Origin: Heterocephalus glaber
Lineage: Eukaryota > Chordata > Mammalia > Rodentia > Bathyergidae
Assembly: GCF_000247695.1 (NCBI RefSeq)
Contig: NW_004624865.1
Span: forward strand, 614,383-678,382
Direction: 5' to 3'
Length of the DNA: 64,000 nt
The translations under genes were made by a program, and so were the position numbers. Within the stretch, counting starts at the first letter, position 1; every line of letters starts with the position of its first letter. Below, piece by piece: positions 34,721 to 45,514 of this stretch. A model generated the notes under the pieces. That model ran no database searches, was not told the DNA's origin, and was given only the letters and a program-made list of their open reading frames with translations.

Positions 34721-34734
34721 ATTGGGATTTCTGA
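34721..34734. repeat. Target-site duplication, left copy
   Basis: 'attgggatttctga', identical to the copy that follows the poly-A tail; it marks the 5' boundary of the TMA16 retrocopy. Confidence 0.93.
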
Positions 34735-35624
34735 GAGCCGCCACTCGGGGCTGTGAGCCTGTGGGATCTGGAGTGCGGAGGTCCCCTGTGGCCCCCAGGA
34801 TGTCACCATGCCTAAAACACCAAAGGGAAAAAACACAGAAAAAAAAAATCATCCACCCATATAGTAGAAAAGCTGCACAAATTACAAGAGAGGCCCACAA
34901 ACAAGAAAAGAAGGAAAAATTGAAGAATGAAAAGGCTTTACATCTCAACCTTATTGGTGAAAAACTGCAGTGGTTTCAAAATGAGCTGGATCCCAAAAAA
35001 ATGAGATATTCAAAGAAAGACACTTGTGAATTAATTGAAAGGTATTTAAATCGATTCAGCAGCTAGCTGGAGCAGATTGAGTTACACAACAGCATCAAGG
35101 ACAGGCAGGGAAGGTGCCACCAAGCCTGAGAGATGGTCATTAAGCAGACAATGGAGCGTGAACAACAGCAATATTAAGGCTACGGCCTTGAGATTCCAGA
35201 CATTTTACATGCAAGTAGTCTGAAAACCTTTAGGGAATGGAATTTGGATCTGAAGAAATTGTCAAACATTAAAATGAGAAAACTTTGTGCGAATGATGCA
35301 GTTGCTAAGAAGCACAAGAAGAAAACTCAGAATTTAACTATAGACAAAGATTTAGGGCAATTAGAACTAAAAGGCAAATCAAGTGACTCGGATGAAGAAA
35401 TGACTCCTGTGGCCTAATTGTCCTTACTTGAGTTGAAAATAAGTAATATGAGAACTTTAAGTCACACTCATTACTCATGAGAAATAATTATCTAGTATTT
35501 TCTGTTTAACTCATTCTCTCATAATGTGAATCACATTTGCAGTTTCAAATACGGTATTGTAATTTTTATTTAAAAATGAAAGTTGTGTTTCATTTATCTT
35601 AAGTTGCTAAAATAGAAGATATAT

Positions 35625-35905
35625 TCTGTTTTTCATTACTATAACAAAATACCAGAGGCTGGATAACATAAAGAAAAGAAGTTTATTTAGCTCATGGATT
35701 TGGAGGCTGAATGTCTAGACAGCACAGTGCTGGCTCTGGTGAGGCCTCCTCTTGCTGCTACATATCATGCTGCATGGTTATCACAGTGGTGGGAGGGCAC
35801 AAGAGAGGGAAAGATCACATGGCAAGACAGGAAGCCAGAAAATGGAAGGGTCCCATAATGACATCCCACCAGGCCCTGTCTCTTAAAGGCCCAAGAGAAT
35901 TAAAT
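35625..35905 (-). mobile_element. MaLR-type LTR (MST/MLT1-like, antisense)
   Basis: The order 'cattactataacaaaatacc', 'aaagaaaagaagtttattta', 'gctggctctggtgaggcctc', 'agatcacatggcaaga' and 'atgacatcccaccaggccct' is that of an MST/MLT1-type MaLR LTR on the minus strand. It lies inside the 3' part of the TMA16 retrocopy. Either it was already in the parent 3' UTR or it inserted later. Confidence 0.7.
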
Positions 35906-36183
35906 GATTTCAGGTTAGCTCCAGTTGATTATTATATTATTTTCTGCTTCCTCATTGTGAAAAGTGATAGATTTTATTCAGACCCAAAGGTTAGAGAGCT
36001 AATGATTATAATTGTTACTTCTGAGATACATTACTTAATTTAATACATTAAATATATTTCAAGTACCATGACAAGCATGAATATTCTAGAATATCGCTCT
36101 TCAAATAATTTACTAAATGCTAATATATGTTAGTCCGTCTTTTAAAGGATGCAAGTATAAGTTTTCAAGAAAAGGAAAAAATA

Positions 36184-36393
36184 NNNNNNNNNNNNNNNNN
36201 NNNNNNNNNNNNNNNNNNNNNNNNNNNNNNNNNNNNNNNNNNNNNNNNNNNNNNNNNNNNNNNNNNNNNNNNNNNNNNNNNNNNNNNNNNNNNNNNNNNN
36301 NNNNNNNNNNNNNNNNNNNNNNNNNNNNNNNNNNNNNNNNNNNNNNNNNNNNNNNNNNNNNNNNNNNNNNNNNNNNNNNNNNNNNNNNNNNNN
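36184..36393. other. Assembly gap (210 N)
   Basis: Unknown bases lie immediately before the poly-A tail of the TMA16 retrocopy. Reading frames crossing the gap are meaningless. The gap may hide a low-complexity tract or further insertion. Confidence 1.
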
Positions 36394-36403
36394 AAAAAAA
36401 AAA

Positions 36404-36417
36404 ATTGGGATTTCTGA
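36404..36417. repeat. Target-site duplication, right copy
   Basis: 'attgggatttctga' after the poly-A tail; matches 34721-34734 base for base. Confidence 0.93.
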
Positions 36418-36985
36418 CATGTTTCAAACACGAGCAGAGATTTTGAAAGAGCCTGAGCCAGGGCCTTCTTTCTCCCAGCTGGTACATGATCACCTGTCTC
36501 AGCTTTCAAAGGAGTTTGAGCATCGCTTCCCAACCAGAAGACTCCAGAACTGAGAAAGAATTAAACTGTGCCCTATTGTGAATAAGCCAGTTCTGTTGAT
36601 TTGGTCCATTCTGGAGGAAGATCAACTGCAGAGGAGGTGGCCTGAAAGTATGTTTGAGATGACTTCAAACCTCCATACATTCTGGCTTAAAGTTAAGGCA
36701 GAAAAGCCTGAGATTGCCATGAAAGCACTGAAAATCCTGCTTCCGTTTTCAACATCCTTCCAACATCCTGTCTTTCTTTATGAAGGAGGGTTTGCTGCAG
36801 TGACAGCAACCAAAAGGAGATTATGGAGCAGACTGGACATGAGCAACACACTCCAGGGTCACTGTCTCCCATCACTTCACATGGGGCCCTCTAGTTTCAG
36901 GAAAACAAGCTCAGGGCTCCCACTGGTTCTGCATCATAGCAAGTTGTATAATTATTCCATTAGAAATTACACTGTAATAATATAA
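36418..36985 (+). pseudogene. hAT transposase C-terminal part with dimerisation region
   Basis: Resumes the transposase after the TMA16 insertion. 'FSQLVHDHLSQLSKEFEH' is encoded just 3' of the duplication at about 36470-36520, followed by a stop and frame change near 36540-36590. The open piece 36578-36985 contains 'MFEMTSNLHTFWLKVKAEKP' and 'ATKRRLWSRLDMSNTLQG', the hATC dimerisation region in the ZBED5/SCAND3/FAM200 family. The last 40 codons diverge. An AATAAA lies at 36992-36997. Not functional. Confidence 0.78.
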
Positions 36986-37100
36986 AGTGTACAATAAATG
37001 TAATGTGCTTAAATCATCTTGATCTCCCTACTCTTGTCTGTAGAAAAACTGTCTTCCCCAAAATCAGTCCCTGGTGCAAAAAAGGCTGAAGACCACTGGT

Positions 37101-38949
37101 GTAAGGTGCTCACCACTGACAGCTGCCCATCAACAAAGACCCTCTGAGAATCAGGTTCCTGTCTGGATCTTCTTATTCCTGTTGCCAAGCACAGAGCTTT
37201 GCAAGGATCAGGAAATCCAAACATCTGTGGACAAACTCAGCTGGCCATGGTAAGAGCTGGTATTCTTTTAATGGGGAGGATCACTTCCCAAGTTTCTTCC
37301 ATTCAACCTGCCTTCAAAACCGGTCCCTTTCCTGGTTGCTGTTTTTACTTGCAAGGTGCTTTTGTCTGCATTATCTTGATTGATCTTTATCACAAAGTAA
37401 CAGGAAAGCAGGGTCCAGTGCTACTTCTGGGTGGGAAACCAAGGCACAGAAGACTGTAAAACCTCCGAGAGCACAAAAGCCACCGGCCCCGTGGCGTGCA
37501 GGGCAGCTCTCTGCTGCTCCTCCACACTCCACGCGCTGCCCTTCTCTTCCTGTGGCCGCAGCTTCCCCTTTCTTGCCCCATCTTTTTGGCCTTTCATCTC
37601 CTTCTTTGCACACCAGAGATCCATGGCCTCTGTAAAACTGGCTTCCTTCTGAGCTTGTGGTCTGGGGCTCCCTTGGGTGGGTGAGGACCCCCAGAAATAC
37701 CAGCTTGAGACACAGGATCACTTTAGCCAAGGTGCCCCTGATTGCCAGGTGCTGTCCACCTGCTCTACTCCATCGTAGATGCCCCACACTACTTGGGTCT
37801 GGGCTTGGACTCACCACGGAGACATGACTGGCCCTGTGGTCGCCAGTGCAGGAGAAGAAAATTTACAGTCCACAGCTCCTTCCCTCAGCATGGTGTTGGA
37901 AGAAGGGTTGGATGCAAGCAGATATCCAGCTAAATTCCAATCTTGGTTCTTCTCTGACCACGGGCTGCCCCTTCTGCCTTTTTTTCTGGGTTCTCATTTC
38001 TTTCTCCTGACTAGTCAATGCTGGAGACCCTGGGACTTTCTCTGCTGACTTTTCCTTCTCAACTCTCTCCCTAGATGATCTCTCCAACCTTGCCATCCCA
38101 CCAATGACTCACCACCTGTCTTCTGAACTCAGGACTGATACATGCAACTGCTTACTTAATGCCACCACTTTGATGTCTAAAAGGAAATCCCTGTATCTGA
38201 AGCTAAATCCTTGACTGGCTCCTAACCTCACCAAACCCACCCTGCCTACAGTAATCCTCATGGCTGCAATGCTGATTTCCTTCCATCTTTGGAGAAACCC
38301 TTGTTGCCTATCCTTCTCTCTCTCCCAAGTCTCACTCATGCTTGCTCCTACATTTGAAATGTACATCCACTTGCCTAGCTTTCTCTTCCCCATTCTGGGT
38401 CTGGGCCACAGCATCTGCCAGGTGGGTGACTTCGTGAGCACCCTAACTTCTCTCACTGCTTCTGTTTTTACCCTCCTCTGTGAGAGAGGAGACCACCCCT
38501 TCATATGAAATTGGGCAACTATGGGTTAACTGTGTTATTAGGCAACTATGGGTTAACTAGGTAACTATGCTCTTTGTAGAACGCACCTGAGTAGCCATGA
38601 CGACTTCTGTAATCTGTCACCAGAGGAGCATAACGGACTCAGAAAGTCCTTCCAGAATTCTTTGCTCTCCCCCCACCTTCCACTGCTCTGCTTTGTGTAA
38701 ATCCTGCTTGCTGTATTCCCAGGGAAACTCCAATGGAATTAAGTTTTGTAGGTGTAAAAAGAGGTATGCAAAGAAGAGCAAACTTGTACTTGGGCCTCTC
38801 GAGATTGACAGGAGTCACTCACTGAGCTACCAGCATTAAAAGCCACTTTTTGATCCTATCTTCATGTTAAGAGTGGTCTGTCTGGGATCTTCACAGTTTC
38901 TTGCTTCATCTGGACTACTTCTGCACAGGATGGTATGTGACAGACAATC
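37101..38949. other. Intergenic DNA with a MIR-like trace
   Basis: Positions 37340-37460 look like a diverged antisense MIR ('gggaaaccaaggcacagaag'). A short direct duplication lies at 38513-38556. Open frames such as minus 37371-37817 (148 codons) and minus 38109-38504 have no domain. Confidence 0.4.
38513..38556. repeat. Direct duplication of about 18 bases
   Basis: 'ggcaactatgggttaact' occurs twice, separated by 8 bases, with a third partial echo 'aggtaactatg' immediately after. Confidence 0.85.
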
Positions 38950-39755
38950 TGTAGTGGGTTGTATGGCCACCCCAAAATAGTTAGCTCCACCTTCTATAAC
39001 CTGCACCCAGTGAACGTGACCTCCCTTTAAAAAATATGGTGACTATTAATCCTGATGTGTTAAACTTTATTAGATTAAGAAACACCTGGCATATTAGTTA
39101 AGCATGAGCCTGAGTATGTCTTGGTAGGTCATAAAGGGGTGACCTTGGCTACTATATCTGATCCTCTGTCCCTTCCTGTCTGGAACGTGGTCCTGACCAC
39201 TATGAACTAAGATTCTTTGTTCCACCATGCCCTTCCACCATGATGTTTGTGCTGTGGAGCCAGCTGACCATGAACTGAATCTCCTAAAACCCTAAACCTA
39301 ACTAAACCTCTCCTCCTTGAAGTTGTGGGTGTCAGCTATCATGCTCAGTAATGGGAAAGCTAAATAATGCAAAGTCTTTGCAGATGGCACTGTAGACCTT
39401 GAGATGACATCACCCTAGATTATCTGAATGGCCCCAAACCTAAGGACAAATGACCTCAGAAGAGGAAGAGGAAAAGAGAGAGACACAAAGGAGAGATCAG
39501 TATGAAATTAGAGGCAGAGATGAGTGGCACACAGCTACAAGTCGGAGGATTCCTGGAGCCCCCTAAAGTTGAGAGGAACAAGGAAGGATTCTCCCCCTGC
39601 AGCCTCCGAGTACCTGTGGCTAAGGAGAGAGAGCCTGGGAGACCAGCAGGAGGATTCTGTAAGAAGAATCCTACACACCCAGGCTTGCTGGCTCCTGGAG
39701 GGAGCAAAATACATTCCTCACGCTGCTGGTTAGGGTCATGACCTCAATGAAGGAA
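38950..39755 (+). mobile_element. MLT1-like LTR split by another LTR
   Basis: The left piece (38950 to about 39050, 'gtgggttgtatggccacccc') and right piece (about 39370-39755, 'gtctttgcagatggcactgt', 'ttgagatgacatcaccctag', 'gattatctgaatggcccc') follow the order of an MLT1-type MaLR LTR. About 320 bases between them belong to a different LTR. Confidence 0.65.
39050..39368 (+). mobile_element. Rodent MaLR-like LTR nested in MLT1
   Basis: 'ccatgaactgaatctcctaa', followed by 'cctctcctccttgaagttgt' and 'atgctcagtaatgggaaagc', resembles the ends of the LTRs at 12.9-13.3, 21.9-22.3 and 44.8-45.4 kb. Its position inside the older LTR makes it the later insertion. Confidence 0.6.
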
Positions 39756-40210
39756 GCAGGGGATTCTCCATATGGGGAGATGTTTCACACTGCTTCTTTT
39801 GTTTTACATACAGGTAAAGTGCCTAGAGCAATGTAGGCGGTCAAAAAACTGCAGTTGCCAATCATCAGTATCATAACACTGTGAAAAACAGAATGTGAGC
39901 TCCTCAGAAGAGATTGTGTGTGTGTCAAAACAAGGAAAAGGTGCTGAGGTTGCTGGTAAGTATTGATATTTGGTTTCTTGGTCACTGCGTTCAGAGGCCC
40001 AAACACTGAACTTCTTTGTAAGGGCTCATGCATGAAGCCTCCATGGAAGCTGATTTCAAGTTTGAAAAGGTAAAAATGGCCTTGATTTTCAAAACAGGTT
40101 GGGAAAGCGAAGGCTCAAGACTCTTTGGGAAGCATGTGAGCATAACACGACAGGTGAACCTTTGGATCCGTGTTGGACAAACCTAGCCTAAACTTACTTA
40201 GGAAACACTC
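39756..40210. other. Intergenic DNA, nothing recognised
   Basis: No feature recognised between the MLT1-like LTR and the next SINE. Confidence 0.4.
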
Positions 40211-40395
40211 AGGCATGGTCATGCACGCCTAATCTCAGCGTTCTTGGGGGCTGAGACAGGAGGATCAAAAGCTTGAGCCCGGCCTGGGCAACTTGGTGAC
40301 TTAGTGAACAGCTGTGCCAAAATTTTCAAAAGGGAGAAGAGGCTGGGGATGTAGCTCAGGCCAAAGGACCTGGGTTCAATTCCCAGTCCTACCAA
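40211..40395 (+). mobile_element. B1-ID fusion SINE
   Basis: 'caggcatggtcatgcacgcc', 'gagcccggcctgggcaactt', then an ID-like tail 'ggctggggatgtagctcagg' ending 'gggttcaattcccagtcc'. Confidence 0.88.
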
Positions 40396-43300
40396 AAACA
40401 GTCGTAAAAAATCAGACTCTGGGGACTGATGGTATTAAGGAGCTGTAGTTTTTAGGTGTGAGAATAGCATGCCGGTCATTTCTTAGAGGTTGTGTCTTTT
40501 AAAGTTGTGTGCTGAACTGTTCGCAGGAGAAGGGGTATGATGTTTTGGACCTGCCTTAGAGCAAGCCGGTAGGGAGAGCTGCTGGGCATACAAAACAAGG
40601 CTGGCCGTGAATTGAGGATTACTAAGGCTGGATGGAGGTTGGGTGCCTGGGAGTTCACTATTCTCTTCTATTCTTGAACTAGTTTGAAATTTCTCATAAT
40701 GACAAGTTTAAAAAGAATAAAAGTATGCTCCCAGAAATAGAAATTATTGACTCTGAGTGTTTCCAAAGCATTTAGAACGTACTGTCAACTTGCTTTCCAC
40801 AAAGGCCATGGCAATCTACAACCCCAGGAGGGGTGTGCAAAAGCACTGAGGAGACAATGTTCTAAGAGAATATATAATCGCTTGGGCAAGAGTGAGAACG
40901 CGTGTTCCTGTGTGGCCCACACCCTGAGAAAGATTGACGACCTGTTATGGGATCTCGGGGCCGAGTCGGGCAGTGCCTCTGCAGCTTGCACCTGAACAGC
41001 AGGAAAAGTGATCAAAGAGGAAGTGGAGTTCAGCACTCAGATTTACACCACTCCAAGCTGCCCCCACGAGGGCTTCCTGTGATATTTCTGACACCATTTC
41101 GGAAGATCTTCCTGAATATCCATGGAGGTAGGCACTTAATGGGAAAATCCGCAATTCCATCTTCTCAGGAAAACCTGATTATCTTCAAGAGGTTTCCTTA
41201 TAGGAAAATGGGGACAAATCAGTGCCTGGGTTTCCCTGCCTAGCATAAAAGGGAATTTATTTGCAATCGGGTAATTCCACACGCCTATAATTTTCCAATT
41301 ACACTTGATTGTAGTGCTGCGTTCCTGCCTTGGTCTTAAAGGATGGTCAGCACTTTTCTGCAACCACAGCCAACTTGCAGACAAAGCAGCCACTTATGTC
41401 GATGGCTTGTTTATAATCAGCAGCTCTCTGGACATGTGGCACATCCTCGCCTTACAGGGACTTTCCCTGACCCCCGCCACACTGGGTAGCAGGTGAGTGC
41501 CCTGCAGTGCAGGTGACAGGTGTATATGTGTACAGTCACATCCAAGTTCAGCTGCTTGTCCACCCCACAGGTCCTAAACATCGGACACTGTCCTACAGCC
41601 TGGTACCAAAGAGATAACTACCGCATTCCCCAAAAACAAGACCTAACCAGAAAATGAGCCTCACATGACTTTTCAGGATGCTCATAATACAACCCCTACT
41701 CAAAAATATGCCCCAGTTAAGATCATTGGCCAGACAGATGCATTTAATGTGCCTATTGCCATACACAGAAGATGTGTTGAAATAAAAAATAATGCTAATA
41801 CATAATTAAATATAAATAAATAACATTATTGACAGTAACACTTAAATGATAATTTACATTATAATTAGGTATTTGTAATTAGCTAAGCGTGTGCCTTTGA
41901 ACAAGAGGTAAACATCTATGTAAACAGATGAACTTGAGACTTACTGCCGAGTGACCAATGGGAGCACAGACACAACGCATGAGTAACGTGCACTTGGTAA
42001 CAAACGGACGTGTCTGTGTCCGATGCGAATCTTCATAACTCCGTATGTCGTGTGCTGTAACCACGCCCTGCAAGCAGGCTACTGGACAGAAGTGCTCGTT
42101 TCAGGACAGCTCTACTGCTGGACGTGAGGGACTGGGGCCAAAGGTTCCACAGGAAATAGAACTGCAAAAGCTTCAGGCCCGATGATGCTCCAGAAGAAGA
42201 TGACATGAATGTATTTGAATAAATGCAGTTTTCTGTACATAGATAAACCTAGATTTTTGTACAGGAATAAATGTAGATTGTTGTACATGAGAAAAGACAT
42301 TTCTCTATTGAATCTTTTGGAGCAAAAATTAATACAAGACCTGGTATTACTGTGTGGGAAATGTGGTGAGTCAGAACCCCTGCACCTGGGACAGACACAG
42401 GGACAAATAATTAAACACTGCTTGGCAACAGTGCCAGAGCAGTGTACCGAGGAGACGGGGGCACAAAACAGATGTTGCCATCAACAGTTCAGAGGAGCGT
42501 CCTGGAGGAATGAGGCTGGGCAGTCACTAAGACCTAGAGGGCTGTCAGAGAGAGAAGGGCCGCCCTGGCAGACAGCAGCGTGTGGGGCTTGGCGTCCTGC
42601 TGGAGCCGGGGAGGAACTCCGTGCAGAGGACACATCCAGATCATGCCAAGCCAGAGCACCTCAGCAGAGGAGCTGACTGATACCCAGCACCCATTAGGAT
42701 CCTCAGCCTTCCAGGAGAAGAGCACCTTCCTGCTCCCTCGTGGGCTTCACAGAGTGCCCCTGAGAAAGTAAGGCGTTGGGAAGTATTTTACAGCAGAGAG
42801 GTCTGACCAATGCAACTTCAGCCAGGGGACCAAGGTTAATATCAACAGTCGCAAATCACGGACATCACCCATCCTCAACACTTTGGGCAGCAGAAGCTGG
42901 TTTTGTGGGAGACAATCTTCCCACTGGGAGGGCTGGCAAGGGGATGGCCTCAGAATGATTCAAGAGCATAACATTATTGTGCACTTTATTTTTATTATTA
43001 TGACATTAGACTCTCATAAGGAATGGGCAGGCTCCATCCCACACATGCACAATGCATTAGGGTTCGAGTTCCTAGGAGGATCTAATGCCGTAATGATCAG
43101 ACAGGAGATGGAGCTCAGGTGGGGATGGAGTGGTGGGAAATGGCTGGAAACACAGCTGGAAATGGCTGCGCTTGCTCCCACCCCTCACCTGCTCCTGGGC
43201 AGCCCAGTTCCTAACAGGTCATGGACCCCTATGTGGATGGTGTGTGCTCTTGATGTTATATGATGAAACTGTCACTTTATCTCTGCAGTCTTCTTTCCAA

Positions 43301-44139
43301 TAACCCCAAACACCAGTTTAATCATGAGAAGGAAAAAAATCAAACAAATCCCAACAGAATGACACTCCACAAAATACCAGACCTGTGTTCCCCAAACTGT
43401 CAAAGACACCAAACACCAGGCAAATCAGAAACTGTTGCAGCAAGAGCAGCCTAAGGAGATGGCACAGCTAAATGTGATGTGGCAGCCCGGACAAAGTCCT
43501 GCATCTGAAAAAGTCACGGGATGAAAACAAGAGAGCTGCGCAAAGCACAGGCTGCAATTGATTGTAATGTATCAATGCTGGTTTATTGGTTGTAAAAATT
43601 ATGCCAAACTAACGTGAGATGTTAATGGTGGGGAACTTGTGCAGTCTGTGAGAACTCTCCATACTATCACCTCCACTTTTTGATAAATCTAAAACTGTCC
43701 TAAATAATAAAGTATGTTAATTTTTTTAAAAATGAAGACAAGAGACATAGCCAGGCCAGACTGTGGGCTTGACCCCAAGTGGAACTTCAAGAAGGAGCAG
43801 CAAGGGAACCTAAGGACCCAGGGGAGGTGAGTGTCCAGCAGAGGGGAAAGGTATGTGGAACCAGGAATCTGAAGTCCCGAGCATAGGCAGCTCAGAGACA
43901 GTCCTCTTATAGACCAGGAAATGCAAATGGTGGAGAGGCTCAGCAGCAACGGGCCATTTGACCAGAAGAATCCACAGCTGGATTTTGCTTTAAGTGACTT
44001 TGTTTAATGGCAAATGAAACTTGGGAAAGGTACTCTGAGTCACAGGGTGATGGCTAGGAGGAGAAGCAGAGTAGAAGAAGGAGGTGTCATCCAACAGAGA
44101 TTTTAACACTCTCAGGACCTAGATTTAAAAATACTAATA
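40396..44139. other. AT-rich intergenic DNA, nothing recognised beyond a short minisatellite
   Basis: No gene supported. Open frames (40947-41243, 42209-42676, 42883-43263 on plus) show no domain. A degenerate short repeat at 42212-42292 is listed separately. Confidence 0.4.
42212..42292. repeat. Degenerate tandem repeat, three units of about 25 bases
   Basis: Three successive units share the order 'aataaa-tgcag/tag-ttttgtaca'. On the minus strand they would encode a repeating Met-Tyr-x-x-Leu-x-Leu-Phe pattern, but the frame is short and probably coincidental. Confidence 0.55.
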
Positions 44140-44535
44140 TTATTTCCAAGATATCCATCAACAGGTGAATGGACAAAGAAAATGTGTTGTCTACACACAG
44201 TGGAGTACTACTCTGCTGTAAAGAAGGATAAACTTGAGTCATGTGTAGGAAAATGGATGCACCTGGAGACCTTAATGCTAAGTAAAATAAATCAGACACA
44301 CAAACTTCAATGTCACATGGTTTCTCTTCTATGAGAAACAAAGTACAGACAAAAAGCAAAATAAAAGTTCGATAATAGGAAACAGGGAGACAGTTTTCTC
44401 AAAGATGAAGGAGGGGGGGAGGGAGGGAAGAGAAAGGAGATGAAAAAATAAAGATGGTTTGTGTGCATGGATCAATTCCACACAAGGAATGCAAACAATA
44501 TGTACTGCAAGCACGTACTAATAAAAATAAAACAC
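44140..44535 (+). mobile_element. L1 3' end (5'-truncated)
   Basis: Begins 'ccaagatatccatcaacagg', continues through 'cagtggagtactactctgct' and 'aaatggatgcacctggagac' to a polypurine tract with G runs (44408-44445), and ends in an A-rich tail near 44520. It closely parallels the copy at 29.1-29.5 kb. Confidence 0.85.
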
Positions 44536-44727
44536 TAATACTGTAGGGGACATCATTGGTGGGAACATGTTAATGAGATGGAAGGAATTCAAAAACCTCA
44601 TGGGGATTTTAAAACTCAAATTACTCTTTTTTCTTTCCTGGTAAAATTCAAAAGATAATCAATCTTCCCTGAAAACAAGGAAACTGTCTTGACATACAGA
44701 GGTCAAGTCCTGCTATAGATGGTGGGT

Positions 44728-44828
44728 TGTTTTGTTTTCAGTGCTAGGGATTCAACCCAGGCCCTTCACATTGAGCTGCATCCCCCATCCCTTTTCATGT
44801 TTTAATTTTGAGACAGAGTATCTCTCTA
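44728..44828 (-). mobile_element. ID-like tail with B1 remnant (antisense)
   Basis: 'cagtgctagggattcaaccc' and 'cacattgagctgcatccccc' are the reverse complement of the ID-like tail; 'ttgagacagagtatctctct' is the end of the preceding B1. The rest of the B1 is missing where the following LTR begins. Confidence 0.8.
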
Positions 44829-45410
44829 GATGTCCCCCCAAAGCCTCATGTGCTCACAGGTGGAGCTTTTCAGAGGTGCTGGGACCCAGGGTGTATGGGG
44901 GTGGGATTAAGGGTGTGATTACTAAGTTAGTCCACTGAATGGCTAAGCGTAGTTCTGGGTGTGGATAATGGGAAGGCCCAGCTGGGTGTGGGTGGCACCA
45001 CCCAAAAGGCAGGTACAGTACAGGGGCTGGGGATTTAGCTCAGTGGTTTTGCTGCCCACTACGCAAGGGCAAGGACCCAAGTTCGGTCCCTGGTACCCAC
45101 CCCCAAAAAAGATTCTCCCAAAAGGCAGGTAGCCTGGAAGGATTAAAAGGGAGAAGCTTCTCCCTCATGGGGCTGCTGCATCTGCTGCTTCTGCTGCTTC
45201 GCTGCTTCACTGCTTGCTGTTTTGCTGTCTTCTGCCTGCCATGGACTGTTTCCCCTCTGCAATGTCCCTCTGCCAGGCCACCCTGCCTGGGAACCAGCTG
45301 ACTATGGACTCAGACCTCTACAAACTGTGAGCCAAAATAAATCTTTCCTCCTTTAACTTTGGATGTTGGATATTTTATCTCAGCAACAAGAAAAATAACT
45401 AAGATAGTTG
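44829..45410 (+). mobile_element. MaLR-like LTR carrying an ID insertion
   Basis: Starts 'agatgtccccccaaagcctc', includes 'gttagtccactgaatggcta', a (CTGCTT)-rich stretch at 45176-45232, and ends 'gtgagccaaaataaatcttt' ... 'aaaaataactaagata'. An ID element at 45016-45116 interrupts it. Confidence 0.7.
45016..45116 (+). mobile_element. Free ID-like SINE with 15-base target-site duplication
   Basis: Body 'ggggctggggatttagctca' to 'gttcggtccctggtaccc' with an A-rich tail. 'cccaaaaggcaggta' occurs at 45001-45015 and again at 45117-45131, defining the insertion precisely. Confidence 0.93.
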
Positions 45411-45412
45411 CT

Positions 45413-45514
45413 AATTCTATAAATTGCCCAGGCCGGGCTCCAACTTGAAATCCTCCTCTCTCAGCCTCCCAGGGTGCTGAGGCTGCAGGCATTTACCACC
45501 ATACCTGGTCCAAC
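45413..45514 (-). mobile_element. B1-like SINE (antisense, truncated)
   Basis: The reverse complement gives 'accaggtatggtggtaaatg', 'gcctgcagcctcagcaccct' and 'ttcaagttggagcccggcct'. The tail portion is short. Confidence 0.85.

Larger units (their letters stand above)
34735..36403 (+). pseudogene. TMA16: TMA16 processed pseudogene (retrocopy)
   Basis: An intronless copy of TMA16, a small conserved protein linked to 60S ribosome assembly (known for the family). The 5' UTR begins about 34735, ATG is at 34808 and the stop at 35415-35417, a span of 610 bases matching the parent's roughly 203 codons. Recognisable pieces include '[20 protein letters not shown]' and '[17 protein letters not shown]'. 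It is disabled by a one-base frameshift in the A-run near 34840-34849, a TAG at 35064-35066 and a TAA at 35175-35177. A long 3' region follows, containing an antisense MaLR-like LTR and the N gap, and ending in poly-A at 36394-36403. The flanking direct repeats 'attgggatttctga' at 34721-34734 and 36404-36417 show L1-mediated retroposition into the hAT element. Confidence 0.92.
32885..37100 (+). mobile_element. hAT-Tip100 (Zaphod-like) DNA transposon, decayed and interrupted
   Basis: A long hAT element. It has a 5' noncoding region (about 32885-33400), a BED-finger and hAT transposase coding region, and a 3' noncoding end whose last bases, 'aaaggctgaagaccactg', resemble the inverted-repeat terminus of Zaphod-type elements. 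The expected matching 5' terminus ('cagtggtc...') was not seen near 32885, so the left end is probably lost or cut by the adjacent SINE. A TMA16 processed pseudogene at 34735-36403 splits it. Frameshifts and stops are present, so it is immobile. Family identity rests on remembered consensus sequence; a related domesticated family (ZBED5/SCAND3/FAM200) shares the transposase. Confidence 0.75.

Noticed and set aside
36113..36533. Open frames crossing the N gap
   Set aside because: They consist mostly of undetermined bases.
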